Origin: Ascochyta rabiei
Lineage: Eukaryota; Ascomycota; Dothideomycetes; Pleosporales; Didymellaceae
Assembly: GCF_004011695.2 (NCBI RefSeq)
Contig: NC_082410.1
Span: forward strand, 1,054,001-1,118,000
Direction: 5' to 3'
Length of the DNA: 64,000 nt
The position numbers and the translations under genes are program-made. Under the pieces are notes generated by a model that was not told the origin of the DNA, did not search any database, and was given only the letters and a program-made list of their open reading frames with translations. Positions 11,359 through 22,877 of this stretch are shown one piece after another; within the stretch, counting starts at the first letter, position 1; each line of letters begins with the position of its first letter.

Positions 11359-12849
11359 TCAGAAGAACTGACCCTCCTTCTTTCCCTCAGGCGCGTTGAT
11401 TTTCTCACCATCATTCTGCCCGTATCCAGTAACACCGGACAGCAGTCCACCAACGCCCTTCCCTACACCACCGAGTGTTGAGCCAACACCACCGATAACA
11501 TCGCCCTTGCCCAGCTTACCCACGCCGTCGCCCAGGCCGCCAGTGATGCCTGAGACGGCGTTAGAAGCGCCTTTGCCCACGTTACCGACGACACCCCCAA
11601 CAGGTCCGCCGACAGTCTTGCCTACACCACCAAGCCCATCACCGACGGTGGTGCCCAGCCCCTTTCCAGCGCCCTTGACGGTATTTCCAACTCCACTAGT
11701 AGCGCCGGCAAGGGTACCTCGCACATCACCTTTGCTCAGCGCACCAGTTGTCTTCGAGACAGTGCCTTGGACGCCCTTTGTGGCTGCGCCAGCGGCGTAA
11801 TAAAGATTGTCTGTTGCGCCCGTTGCAGTCTTGCCGACGTTGTCTGTCACATGCTTGACAGGCTTACCGACGCCGCCAGGCAGCCTGTCGAGTCCGTTGC
11901 CTACAACACCGGTCGTAGCGTTGACGCCAGAACTGATACCAGATGTTGCAGAGTCGCCGATCGTGTTGACAATACCTGTCGTAGCGCCGATGGTGGTGTT
12001 GACGCCGCTCGATGCAGCGCCTGCACCGCGAGATACAATGTTCTTCTTCGCAGGGGCGGGGACAGCTTGGCCTGGGGCCGGGTGAGCACGAATAACGGAG
12101 AAGGGAGTTGGCCACGTACCATCGATATTCTTCTTCACCGGGGTAGCCTTCGCTGGCGTCGAAGTAGAGTTGGTGGCTGGGTTCGCCGTAGACTTGGGTG
12201 GGTTCGCCGTAGTCTTGACAGGTGTAGGCCCTGTACCAGTCTTCACTGCGCTGGCAGGCTTGGACGCTGCGGACGTGGTCTTCTTGGTGGTAGCGGTTCC
12301 GGCCGTGGTTGTAGGCTTGGAGACGCTGCTGACTGGTGTCTTTCCTGTGGAGGTGGCTGGAGTTTTCTTGACAGGTGTGGCGGCAGTCTTCGACGGTGTT
12401 GCGGTTGTGGCAGCAGGTTTTGTCTCTGTAGTTGCTGCAGGAGTTTTCCTGACGGGGAGCTTCTTCTGGGTACCTAGCGGTGTCCTCGCCTTAGCAGCTG
12501 GCGCAGCTCCAGTTACGGCACCAGTCACAGCTGCTGGCGTCGTTCCAGCGGCATTGAGCTTCCTTGGAGCTTTTTTGACTGGTGTGGTAACCGTATCAGC
12601 GGTGCCGATTACTGAGCTTGGGGCTTGCTTCGCGGAAGGGATGGGTGTTGTTTTCGATGCAGCAGATCGCATGGCCTTGGCTGGAGTTGACGTGGCTATC
12701 TTCTTTGTTGCCGGCGTACTGCTTGCTGTTTTAGATACGCTGTTGACGCTTGCTAGAAGTTGTTAGCCATTGGCTGTCTTCCAGCTGGTTGGCTACGTAC
12801 ATTGCAGCGCAGCGCTCTGCTTCTTGAGATCGCTCACGACGTCTGTCAT
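11359..12849 (-). CDS. Low-complexity Lys/Thr/Pro- and Gly-rich repeat protein
   Basis: The start at 12849 (MTDVVSDLKKQSAALQ) is followed by an intron at 12753..12800 (GTACGT..TCTAG) and a long exon. A second 48-nt stretch at 12072..12119 has good splice borders (GTACGT..CCCAG) and a length divisible by three, so it can be removed or kept without shifting the frame; with it removed the protein has about 464 residues. The first half is packed with Thr, Ala, Lys and Pro (TPVKK, KTPA motifs). The second half is Gly/Val/Lys repeats such as GVGNTVKGAGKGLG and GGVGKGVGG, with a period near 11, resembling late-embryogenesis-abundant-like or amphipathic-repeat proteins of fungi. No catalytic motif and no signal peptide are seen. 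Function is unknown; a stress or desiccation role is only an analogy. Confidence 0.75.
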
Positions 12850-13604
12850 GCTGGAGATTGATACTATGTCAAAAGATGGAATGAGATGACTCAGATTTCA
12901 GTGAAGACTGGAGTGATGAATGGCAATACGGAGCTCATATCGTAGAGCTACACAAGGCGGAGTCTAAAACATCATAACCTTATACGTCATCGTTTGCCTA
13001 GACCCCTGTCGTGCAACTGCGAGAGTGTGGGGAATCCTGTTTTTTGTCGCGGCTGATCGCCGTTACAGGGGTCTCAAGCTCTTGGACCCTTCGTTGCTGG
13101 TCAACTCCAGATCGCGTAGAACGAAAACCAATGCGCGTGTTCGTACCTGGCGTGGTTCCGCTTAGAGATCTTCGACTAGCTAAAGCAGACTTTCAAGTCA
13201 GCCACACCGTCAATTTCAAGTGATGGCTTTCCCACTATATTACAACGATATCAACAAGCGGCTCTATCTAAGCGATACCTTGTACACTTGCATACAAGGA
13301 GCCTACGAAACGATCCAGCATTTCTACGAAGGAGCTCGTTTTTTTGAGTACTGGGTTTCGGGTCTGTGCGCACCCCATACGCACGCTAAATTGAACAGGC
13401 CAGTACTCAAAAAAAAACGAGCTCCTTCGTAGAAGCCTTCGCTTAAACCTTAGTTGAAAACCTAGGTAAGTATCCATCTTCGACAACAGGCTCGCTGAGG
13501 GCAAAGCCGTATAATTACATCTAAGTCGAACTCATGTCCATGTCCTGACTTCCACTACCTAGATCATAGAAGCTCAGTTCGTTTTTTATCATTGTTGAGC
13601 AATC
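12850..13604. other. Intergenic, holds a foldback element
   Basis: This is the upstream region of the repeat protein and the 3' flank of the next gene. Apart from the inverted repeat at 13322..13434 nothing is recognisable. Confidence 0.55.
13322..13434. repeat. Foldback inverted repeat with 33-35 bp arms
   Basis: The left arm (13322..13354) and right arm (13400..13434) are reverse complements apart from a 2-bp length difference in the T/A run (7 T against 9 A). The core is TTCTACGAAGGAGCTCG, then the T run, then GAGTACTGG. The loop is about 45 bp. Such a hairpin could be a small foldback or MITE-like insertion or a transcription-end structure of the gene ending at 13605. No flanking target duplication is evident. 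Confidence 0.88.
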
Positions 13605-15396
13605 CTAATTCCCCTTGTCCAGTTCTGCCTCCAGACTGCCTAGCAGATCTGGCTCGCTTTCTGATGGCGGAACAGAAGGCGGTTCTTGAGACTGCGCCTT
13701 TGGGGCCTCTGGTGCGGGCACGGATACAGACACATCTGTAGGCTCGCCTGCAGGTACAGGGTCGGTCTCTGTCGATGGGACAGGAGCTGGAATCGGATCA
13801 GCTATCACCGCCTCAGAAACAATCGGCTCGACCGACGTTGCTGAGGTGGGCAGCTGGCTAACAGAATTCTGTCTGCTGCGGTTGGCTGTAGATAGTGGTA
13901 AGTCGGCAGAACTTGATCGGTCCCGTGTAGCAGTCTGTTCGCTAGTCTCGGGTACAGGTGTTGGTGCGGAGCGCTCTGCTTCTACAGGAGACTGTAAGGT
14001 CTCTAGAGGGATGGTCATGGATTCCTCTGTAACGATTGCTGACCCTGTCGAGGCAACGACCTCAGGTGCGTCTGTCATTTCCACCACTGGAGCGCTGGTC
14101 GGCGCAGCCGGTGTCTTTGAAGGTGTTACAGGTGTACCATCTTCCTGATCCTGATCTTCGTTGTCAGAGCCTTCCTCACCAGACTCGTCATCGTCCCCGG
14201 CTTCGCCCATTGGTGTATCACGATCAGATGGTTCCATTGACCCTCCTTCTCCCTGTTTCAAATCGCGGACTGCAGGTATGTCGCCGCCTGTGACTGATGC
14301 TGGAGTACTTTGTCCCTCTGCACCTTCGACGAAGTTGACCCTTTTTCTGCCTCTGCCGGGTCCTCCTTTCTTCTTCTTGGGAGGTGGTGCCCTTCTCCGC
14401 GGCGGCGTTTGTTGTAGGATGTCGTTGGCTACCACTATGCCTTCTGCGTTCACCACACCGACTCCCTCAACGACAGTGCCGGGCGCTGGAAGGACTGGTG
14501 TAATCTCGATAGCAGCATCTGTAGGCGCAACTTCGCCCTCGACAGCCTGCCCTTCTGGTGCTAGAACTTTGTAGACTGCAACATTGCCTTCGGCGTCCAG
14601 CTTCTTGACTTTGGTTTCCCTCAGTGGAGCTTGTACCTGTCCATGGATATACTGTGATGGAAGGCCCTTCCGTCTTTTTGCAAGATATTCGGGTTCTGGC
14701 GCTTCATTATGCCGCGCAACCTTGACATATTTCTTGATGGTGAACCCTATCGGCACTTCTTTGTGCTCTGTTTCTTCGTCTTTCATCTCATTTTCGTCGT
14801 CTTCTGGTGGCACAGGCGGCTTAGTAGTACGTCCAGAACGTGCAGCACGAAGTAGCTGTTGCGAATGCTCGGGCAACATATGGGAATCTCGTGGCATAGG
14901 AAGTTCAGGCCACGCATTGACATCAACCGGCTTGTTGTCGGTAGAATTTGGTCCAATAGTAATCTCAATCTCTCTGTACTGATTGATAGGAAGCCCTTCT
15001 AGTACGTTGTGCTCAATCTGACCGCGCCCAGATCTATTAGATCTATCTCGGTTTCGAAACTAACCACACAGTGTCAGCCATCTGTCTTCAATTTTGAATG
15101 GAACCATTCATTGGAGCCAGTCTGCACAACGAGTCTATATTGTCCATTTGTAGGAGAGGAGGGCGTGCGACAGCTGTGATGGCCAGCTGAGGCATGAAGC
15201 CCGACGGAGTCTGCGAATACTTGCAGTGCTCTCGTACTACCCTGTTCCGGCATTTCTCCCGGACCGCATGGTTCGTGACTAGTGATGAGGTACCGTAGAT
15301 AAGGTGACAGAGATGATGGCCAATGTGAACGCAAGAATGGATGCGACAAACGAGGGGAGGGAAGCTGGGGAAATGGAGGTTACCTACTCGAGCCAT
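13605..15396 (-). CDS. Conserved fungal protein of probable nuclear location, function unknown
   Basis: The best model has a 3-codon first exon (15388..15396, MAR), a 328-nt intron (15060..15387, GTAGGT..GGTTAG) and a long exon (13605..15059), giving about 487 residues. The N-terminal 70 residues are the most conserved-looking part (NRSGRGQIEHN, LEGLPINQYREIEITIGPN, then MPRDSHMLPEHSQ). A basic, AT-hook-like stretch with PPKKKKGGPGRGRKR lies mid-protein, and the C-terminal half is acidic and Ser/Pro/Glu-rich. I recall similar fungal proteins under uninformative names but no established function. A chromatin or nuclear role is inferred from the basic patch only. The first exon is the least certain part; the start could instead lie within the long intron. 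Confidence 0.65.
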
Positions 15397-15970
15397 CTTA
15401 GTATGCGGCTGCAACGATAAGCGGGGTCGCGTAAATCGTTCGTTGAATATTGCAAGAAGCTGCGATGGGGTGAACGATCGGGTAGGCGCGTTCGACGTGA
15501 AGTCGCGTTGCGTTGCGAATGCCTGCAACCGTGCGCGACTAGCGTCGAAGCGAGCTCAGTCCCAATGTCTGCTGAGCGAAAGATGGTTGCGCAAGTAGTG
15601 GTTACGCTTTGTCTTAATAGTCAAATTGTACAGCCAGAAACACAGTCGATTGTAGTTCTAGAAGCTAAAAGAGGGTAATCCGTTCAGATTGTATATACGA
15701 ATGCGTGTCTCCCAAAAACGCACTGAAGCCAACAGTGGCCGCCCCCCAATACATGTCCTGGCCAGATGCATACATCTGGAGTTTTAGGGTTACTTGGAAC
15801 AGCTCATAGCCTCGCCATATCTATGGCCTAAATAGCTTGTTCGGAGGGGAGTGTTTGGTCTTGTTGCGTGGTCATATCAATCTCGCCTGGTATTACGATT
15901 CAAAGCTACATTCAGTCCCACCTGTGTTTTCATTAGCTTCAATCTGTGTGTTGCAGACGTTGGAGCCTGC
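15397..15970. other. Intergenic, no gene seen
   Basis: This is the promoter side of the gene starting at 15396 and the 3' flank of the ISD11 gene. No motifs are recognised. Confidence 0.55.
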
Positions 15971-16614
15971 TTACCCTTGATCCTTTTGTCTGACGATGTC
16001 GTTTCTGTTTCCTGTCTGCTTGCCCTCCTTGCCGCCTTCGACAACTAACCGGTCGATCTGGTAGAACTGGCTAATGACAGTTTGCCTCTGCAATTACCCG
16101 TTAGCACGGCTCTGAATTTGACGTCCCATCCAAGATGACTCGCTTCTCCATCGCCTTTACAGCTCAAGTATTGCCGCACTTCTCTTGTTCGTTCCGTGCT
16201 CGCCGTAGTGCAGATTCATCGTACCTTCAGCATCTGTAGCTCCTTCAGCCCATTCTGCATGAGTTCTTGTGCTCTCCTCTCGTCCCCTTCCTTCTGGTGT
16301 TCTCGGAAAGCATCGCGTGTTCTTCGCTTAGCGTACTCGCGGAAGTTGTAGGCGGCGAATTGGCTGCTCTGGCGCAGCAATGAGCGGTACTTTATTGCTT
16401 ATGTCAGCATCTATTCTTTCAAATTGTGCTATTGCGTATGCGCCTGCAGCAGGCATGTGTGTATGCAAGGTCCACACGAGAGGCGACTGCTAGGCGCGAG
16501 GCGCGTCTCGAAGGAGCAGCTCTGTGTCGACGGCGAAGTAGGCTCAAGTAAGATACGTACGAGCGAGCGCGCTTGGTAGGGCAAGTCGCTCTTTGTTGCT
16601 TGTGCTAATGACAT
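15971..16614 (-). CDS. ISD11: LYR-motif protein ISD11 (iron-sulfur cluster assembly)
   Basis: Three exons (16561..16614, 16225..16389, 15971..16087) give 111 residues. The protein reads [18 protein letters not shown] joined to [20 protein letters not shown], then [11 protein letters not shown] and [20 protein letters not shown]. Length, Leu-Tyr-Arg motif and the following conserved Phe are those of ISD11/LYRM4, the small mitochondrial partner that stabilises the cysteine desulfurase Nfs1 during iron-sulfur cluster synthesis. The LYR motif is split between exons 1 and 2 (L|YR). Introns are 16390..16560 (171 nt) and 16088..16224 (137 nt), both GT-AG and unusually long for this window, which is why no single open frame shows the gene. 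Confidence 0.9.
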
Positions 16615-17019
16615 CTCGAGTATGTATGCGTAGTGGTGTTGATGTTGGGCTACGGCAGCTTGAGCATGGGAATAATGTTGCTAGGTTAGGTCATAGGGCG
16701 GGTCGGCTAAAGCTGTAAAACTCCGATCGGCGAAGGCGGAGATATTGCAGATGCATGACGTGTATCTTGAGAAGCAGTCAAACGTTTGAATGCATGGATT
16801 TGCTTAATGCTAGTTTGATCGGCAGATGAGCCGCGTGAAGATGGTATATACAATCTTCCTCTTTGTCCCCACCCATCCTGGGTATACTTCATACACGCGT
16901 CGAAACGCCAAAACTCCACCCAATGCGACAAGTGCAAGTAGATACCCGCATATCGGTCACGGCATGCTAAGCAGGAGCTACAAAGCACTTTTCAGAAACG
17001 TGAATATCTTACCGTGACT
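16615..17019. other. Intergenic, no gene seen
   Basis: A short spacer between the start of ISD11 and the end of the SF3A1 gene, both on the minus strand. It presumably carries the ISD11 promoter. No recognisable elements. Confidence 0.55.
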
Positions 17020-18602
17020 CTAGTGACGGTGCTTCTCTTGGATCCTTCGCAGCTGTTCTTGTACGTTCATGGATTGCATTTGCTGGAGGCGAGCAGCGTC
17101 TTTGGCTGGGTCTGGCTGTCCATCATATGATACAGCCGCCCTCTTCCTGCGTGCCTCTTCCTCGGCTGATATAGGAAGACCAGTAGCACCATCATAAATA
17201 TCGTCGCGCTGACTGGCGAAGCGCTTAAGGTTGTTGGCAACATCTGCCGTATTGATCGTGGTCGAGTAGCGTTGCTCAGCCTTGTCTCGTTGTTCTTTCC
17301 AGCGCGGGTCAAGCAGTTCGACTGGTGGCAAGGTTAGCTTTTGTCTAATTGTGCAGTGGATACGGTGGGCTTACTTCGAATGTGTTCATCGATCTCGTTC
17401 GCAGGGATGTTCTGCTTGCAGTTAGGGCACACGACCGTCGCAACATTGGCTTTCTTCGCCGCGCGGGGAACATAGTCTGTGACAATGCGACCAGGCGCTC
17501 CTCTTGTTGCAGCCTGCTGGCGGGCTCTTGCATCAACCTCTGCCTGAGCACGCGCCTGCTCTTCCTCCCGCTGCCTCTGGGCAGCCATGTACGCGTAATC
17601 CTGGGGGGGCGGCGCGTATTGTGGGTAGGAGCTGGGGGCCATGGGCATGGGCATGGGTGGAGGCACTGGGTAGGCCTGCTGAGGGGCCATGTTTTGTTGG
17701 GTAGCATTGTAATATGTGGACTCGTCGGGCATGGCTTCCTCGAGACGTCTTGTCGATAGCGAAACGGCGGCTTTCTGTTCGAGCGACTGCGACTGCAGAT
17801 CGTTGAGTAGCGCGGGCGGAGGAAGATCTGCAGCATCATCGGCCTCGTCGAACAGCACTGTTGCGATAACGGTGAACTCGTGCCAGTCGATAGTGGCATA
17901 CTCCCTCTTCTCGTCCTCGGCCTTCTTCACTTCCTTCTCCTTCTGCGCCGACATGTACTTGACGTACTCAGAACGGCCCTTCGCCCGCTCGAGGACATGA
18001 AATCGGTTCTTGATGTTCTCCTGTAGCTCCGCGATGCGCGCTTCGACAGTCTGCTCCTCCTCGAGCAGTATCTTGTACTGATCGACGAGCGATCTAAAGA
18101 ACGGGAAGAAACTGTGGTTTGGTCGTAGAAAGTCGAACTGGAAGTTGCCAGACTCGCGGTTGCGCAGCTCCTTGAGCCAGTTCTCGCCGACGCGCGCTGT
18201 GTACAGTGCTGTCAGCTTCAGCACCTCGAGATCCTTGGCACTGATGTTTGGCATGCGCGCAGAGAAGCGAAACTTGGCAGGCTCCGGGGGCCCCTTTGGT
18301 TTCTCAGATGCAGGCTGGGCGGTGCCCTTTGCAGCAGGGCCATGTCCGGCTTTCAACTGCTCTAGATACCACAGGAAGTACGGGTTGTATGGGTCGTCGT
18401 CGGTCACGAAGGTAAGCTGGCTCTTCGAGTCGTTGGCAATTCGCGCCTTCAAGCCGGGTAGTTGCGACTCGCCTCTGCGAAAGACGAAATCTGCGGTTTT
18501 GGCGACGTTGACACGAACATTCGGCGGAGGGATGACAATGTTCTCCGGAGGCTTCACATCAAGATCGGCTGAAGCAGCGCTGTCTCCGTTTGCGACCGCC
18601 AT
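17020..18602 (-). CDS. Splicing factor 3A subunit 1 (SF3A1/Prp21)
   Basis: Exons 17375..18602 and 17020..17321 (intron 17322..17374) give about 509 residues. Two SURP/SWAP modules are visible: residues about 33-86 (KTADFVFRRG with DPYNPYFLWYLEQL) and about 128-185 (LEVLKLTALYTARVGENW with NHSFFPFFRSLVDQY). A Prp21-type central region and a Pro/Met/Tyr-rich stretch follow, then VVCPNCKQNIPANEIDEHIR joined by splicing to IELLDPRWKEQRDKAEQRY. SF3A1 is a component of the U2 snRNP needed for prespliceosome formation. The protein ends at EKHRH without the C-terminal ubiquitin-like domain present in the animal protein. It is divergent from PMT2 with about 600 bp between start codons. Confidence 0.93.
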
Positions 18603-19207
18603 GGTGGACTGTGTTCTGCGACTGAGCGGCGAAGGTAGAGCTCCAGCGCCGAACAGTTCTGGCGATTCTGAACGGCGGGCGCGTCAGTCTTGGCGGATCA
18701 ACGGCCTGAGCACGGGCCTCCGGTCTTCGTTTCGAAGCACCGGCGCAGCGTCAGAGAACAATGACAGCACTTAGCTGTTGTGTGCGAACTTCCTAGTGTA
18801 GTGAAAATGCTCCTGTGTAGATAGTCACGCAGCTTCAATGGATGCATGACAGAGCGATTTTGACCTCCTGGCGAGAGACGCTGTGAATACGCGGCTGTGC
18901 CTCGAAATAGTTCTCGTTTCCCGTTCGAGAGATAGCGCTGCGCGGGAGAGCCAGCTGTACTTTCTGCCCCGAACCCCCCAGCAAGGACAGGGTACTCGAC
19001 TTCTGTAGCCCCCTGGCGCTGCTCATAACCATTGCGACGCCCACCTTTCGGTATTGGCTTGCTCTCCCTTCGTACTCTCATTAAGACTTGTTGTTCTTAC
19101 GTGGTTGCTGCCAGCTGTTCTTCCACCACTTACTTTCCTGGAGCTCTTCCCAGCTGCTTCAGTCCATCACCTGCTCGAACCGCAGTTCTTTGGGATAGTC
19201 CGCCGCC
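18603..19207. promoter_or_regulatory. Shared divergent promoter region of SF3A1 and PMT2
   Basis: The two start codons (18602 on minus, 19208 on plus) face away from each other across 605 bp, so both promoters must lie here. I see a pyrimidine-rich stretch near 19120-19200 before the PMT2 start but no TATA box or named operator that I can support. Confidence 0.5.
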
Positions 19208-22200
19208 ATGGCGAGCCGCACGGCACCGAACCAACACCTGGGCGACAAGCCGCAGTCACGCCGCTCAGGTAAATCGCCTTCGCGCTCTCCTGCACGAGCG
19301 CCAGCACGATCGCCCGCACCGAATGGCCGGAAGCAACAGCAGCAGCCGCAGGCAGTCTTGGGCTACCAGTCCGAGGGCGTCCAAGACCATGACATCTTCA
19401 AGCTCCCGGGCTCTGACTGGCAGCTTCTGGCTCTCCTGATAGCTGTCGCAAGTGTTGTGCGTCTGTTCAGGATAGCTCAGCCTAGCAGCGTTGTCTTTGA
19501 TGAAGTCCAGTACGTCCCCCCAACTTACCTAGTGGATGCGACCTAATTTCGAGTCTCCAGCTTCGGTGGATTCGCAACCAAGTACATCAAGGGCAAATTC
19601 TTCATGGACGTCCATCCTCCTCTCGCAAAGATGCTTATCGCATTGACCGGCTGGCTGGGTGGATTCGATGGCAACTTCGACTTCAAGGACATTGGCAAGG
19701 ACTACCTTGAGCCAGGCGTACCATACGTTACAATGCGCCTGTTTCCCGCTATCTGCGGTATCCTGACGATCCCTACCATGTTCCTAACCCTCAAGGCTGC
19801 CGGCTGCCGCTCAACCACCGCAGCCTTGGGCGCAAGTCTCGTCATCTTTGGTAAGTTTTTGTCCCTGGTAAAGCCTGCATGCGTACTAATACGAAACAGA
19901 CAATGCTTTGGTCACTCAGTCGCGTCTCATCCTCCTCGACTCGCCCCTCATCATTTTCACCGCGTTCACCGCGCTTGCGTGGACATGCTTCACAAACCAG
20001 CACGAACAGGGCCCAGCTAAGGCTTTCCAACCAACATGGTGGTTCTGGCTGGCAGCGACTGGCCTTGGTCTGGGAGCTACAGCCAGCGTGAAGTGGGTGG
20101 GACTCTTCACCATTGCATGGGTCGGCAGCTTGACGCTTCTGCAGCTTTGGGTTTTGCTCGGAGACACGAGGACCGTCACTCCTCGATTGTGGTTCAAGCA
20201 CTTCTTCGCCCGTCTGTTCTGTTTGGTGGTCATTCCCATCTCCTTTTACATGGCCATGTTCGGTATCCACTTCCTCTGCCTGGTCAACCCCGGCGACGGC
20301 GATGGCTTCATGTCTTCTGAGTTCCAGGCTACCTTGAACTCCAAGGGTATGCAAGACGTCCCAGCCGATGTTGCATATGGAAGCCGTGTCTCGCTCCGTC
20401 ACTGGAACACACAGGGTGGCTACCTCCATTCCCACAGCCACATGTACCCAACTGGTAGCAAGCAGCAGCAGATTACCCTCTACCCTCACAAGGATGAGAA
20501 CAACATTTGGATAATGGAGAACCAGACTCTGCCAATCATGCCCGAAGACTACACCGGCCCAAACCTCACAAGCCCGAAGGCGTGGGATGATATTGGCCCC
20601 TACAATGTTGAGGATGGCGGTGTCATTAGGCTCTATCACATCACCACCGACCGTCGTTTACACTCTCACGATGTCCGCGCCCCTGTCACTGAGGCTGATT
20701 GGCAAAACGAAGTCTCTGCCTACGGCTATGAAGGATTTGAAGGCGATGCCAACGACTTGTTCCGAGTTGAAATTGTCAAGAAGCAGTCCGATGGAGCCGA
20801 GGCGAAGAAGCGTCTCCGAACTATCCAGACCAAGTTCAGGCTTGTGCACGTTATGACAGGCTGCGTTCTCTTCTCACACAAGATCAAGCTCCCTGAGTGG
20901 GGTTTCGAGCAGCAGGAAGTCACGTGCGCGCGTGGAGGTACTCTACCTAACAGCATCTGGTACGTTGAGGGCAATGTGCACCCTAGGATGAACGATACCG
21001 CCGAGCGTGTCAACTATCGCAACCCTGGTTTCTTTGGCAAGTTCTGGGAGCTCCAGAAAGTTATGTGGAGGACCAACGCTGGCCTTACTGAATCGCACGC
21101 CTGGGACTCTCGACCGCCATCCTGGCCTGTTCTCTCGAGGGGAATCAATTTCTGGGGTAAATCTCATGTGAGTACCTGACCTCTATATGAAGTGTTATTT
21201 GACTGACCGACAATCAGCGACAAATCTACCTGATTGGCAATCCGTAGGCAATCCCCGTTCCATGACGTATCTAGGAAAGAGAACTAACAACATACAGCTT
21301 CATCTGGTGGGTTTCGTCTATCGTCATCGGTCTTTACGCCGTCATCAAGGGTCTCGCTGTTCTTCGATGGCAGCGTGGTTTCCGTGACTACAACAACGTC
21401 ACCTTCAAACGCTTCGACTATGAAGTCGGCATGTCCATTCTCGGATGGGCCTTCCACTACTTCCCATTCTACCTTATGGCACGTCAGCTATTTTTGCACC
21501 ACTACCTTCCGGCCCTCTACTTCGCGATCATGGCCTTCTGTCAGATTTACGACTTTGTCAGCTACCGATTCGACATTTTCCGCCTTAGGAAAACTCCCGC
21601 CATTGGCCAGGCGGCAGCTGTTGGTATTCTTGCCATTGCCATCACCGTTTTCACCATCTATGCGCCTCTAGCCTATGGCAACGCTTGGACCAAGAGCCAG
21701 TGCAACAGCGCTAAACTGTTCAACACTTGGGACTGGGATTGCAACAACTTTCTCGATTCAGTAAGCTACAATGTCATCCTCGGAACGTTCTTGATTAACA
21801 AAACGTAGTATGATGCCTACAATAGTCAATCGACTGCAGTTCCGTCAATTTCCGCGGTCCCTTCATCCGCAGCACCCCCGCCGCCGGCACCTCCTGTCGC
21901 CGTGCCGAACCAGCAGCAGCCCGTCCAGCAGGAGAAGAAGGCTGAGGGAGAGGCAGTTGTTTCGCCACCACCTGAGGGTGCCCCAGCCGTGCCTGCAGAT
22001 CTCCCCGTCGTTTCAAAGGAGGAACGCGTTGAGTATCGTGATGAGAACGGTCGTATCCTCAACGAGGACGAGGTTGAAGCTCTCGCTGGTAAGGTCAGTT
22101 TCAAGACCCGGTACGAGACACGAACCCGCATCGTGGACGCTCAGGGCAACGAGGTCTACGAAGGCCTCGTCGACGCTCACGAGGCCTCTGAGGAGCATGG

Positions 22201-22396
22201 TGTTGCACCCCCTCACCCCGATGTAGAGGGCCGCAACCCTGAGACGCAGGAGGCTGGTGAGGCTGCCGAAGCCAGCGATGTCCCTCCTACAGTCGAAGTT
22301 GTCGAGGACCAGAAGAAGGAGAAGAGCGTTGAGCGTAAGGCCAGTGAGGCTAAGCCTGCTAGTGAGCAGCAGGCTGCTACCCAGGAGACGGTGTAG
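19208..22396 (+). CDS. PMT2: Dolichyl-phosphate-mannose protein O-mannosyltransferase, PMT2 family
   Basis: Six exons (19208..19509, 19561..19850, 19900..21167, 21218..21243, 21298..21760, 21809..22396) encode about 978 residues. A Ser/Pro/Arg-rich cytosolic tail precedes the membrane domain with the catalytic Asp-Glu loop (VVFDEVHFGGFATKY, built across intron 1), FMDVHPPLAKM and several transmembrane helices. The lumenal MIR region follows (LRHWNTQGGYLHSHSHMYP, then HPHKDENN-like and WEVQ-like segments), and then the NFWGKSHRQIYLIGNP-FIWW return to membrane helices. The enzyme transfers mannose from dolichyl phosphate to Ser/Thr of secretory proteins in the ER, normally with a PMT1 partner. 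Exon 4 is only 26 nt. After the last helix there is a hydrophilic C-terminal extension of nearly 200 residues (Pro-rich, then VEYRDENGRILNEDEVEAL and Glu/Lys-rich), longer than yeast Pmt2. Confidence 0.94.
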
Positions 22397-22877
22397 GTTT
22401 CTTATGTTACATCTCTTTTTCAAACATGAGGTCAGAATTATGCCAGGCTATGGTGTTATCTCTCTTTTGTATGATATATTAGCGTTGGCATGGGCGCTGA
22501 GGGTCGGTCAGGCTACCATGGTATGGGAAGGAATAGTCAAATCCAATCTTGCAAATGTTTACTCAAAACTTGGAGTCCTTCATCCTCAATGCTCTCTCCA
22601 TGATGACCGGCAGCACTTCAACGGCACACCTTGAGTCGGTACTGCATCACTTCAGGATTTGTAGCTGCGTTCCTATAACAGTATTCGTGTGTACCACTTG
22701 TGCTTCAACGGGGTTTTCTTTTTTGACGTTCACGCTTTGGAAGGTCATCGTCTTGGTTATGATGACGTCAGGACTCGTTTCGTAGAATTGAGCTGTGAGT
22801 ACTGACGATGAACGTCGACTGACATACTCAATTGCCACCTTTCAAAACTTTCTAAATAAAACTCAGGGCTGTGGATC
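22397..22877. other. Intergenic, no gene seen
   Basis: The 3' flank of PMT2 and the upstream region of the small gene at 22878. No motif is recognised. Confidence 0.5.

Noticed and set aside
11767..12477. 236-codon forward frame opposite the repeat protein
   Set aside because: It is antisense to a low-complexity coding region, a usual cause of long spurious frames, and has no recognisable domain.
19842..20639. 265-codon reverse frame inside PMT2
   Set aside because: It lies opposite the conserved membrane domain of PMT2, whose motifs are unambiguous on the plus strand.
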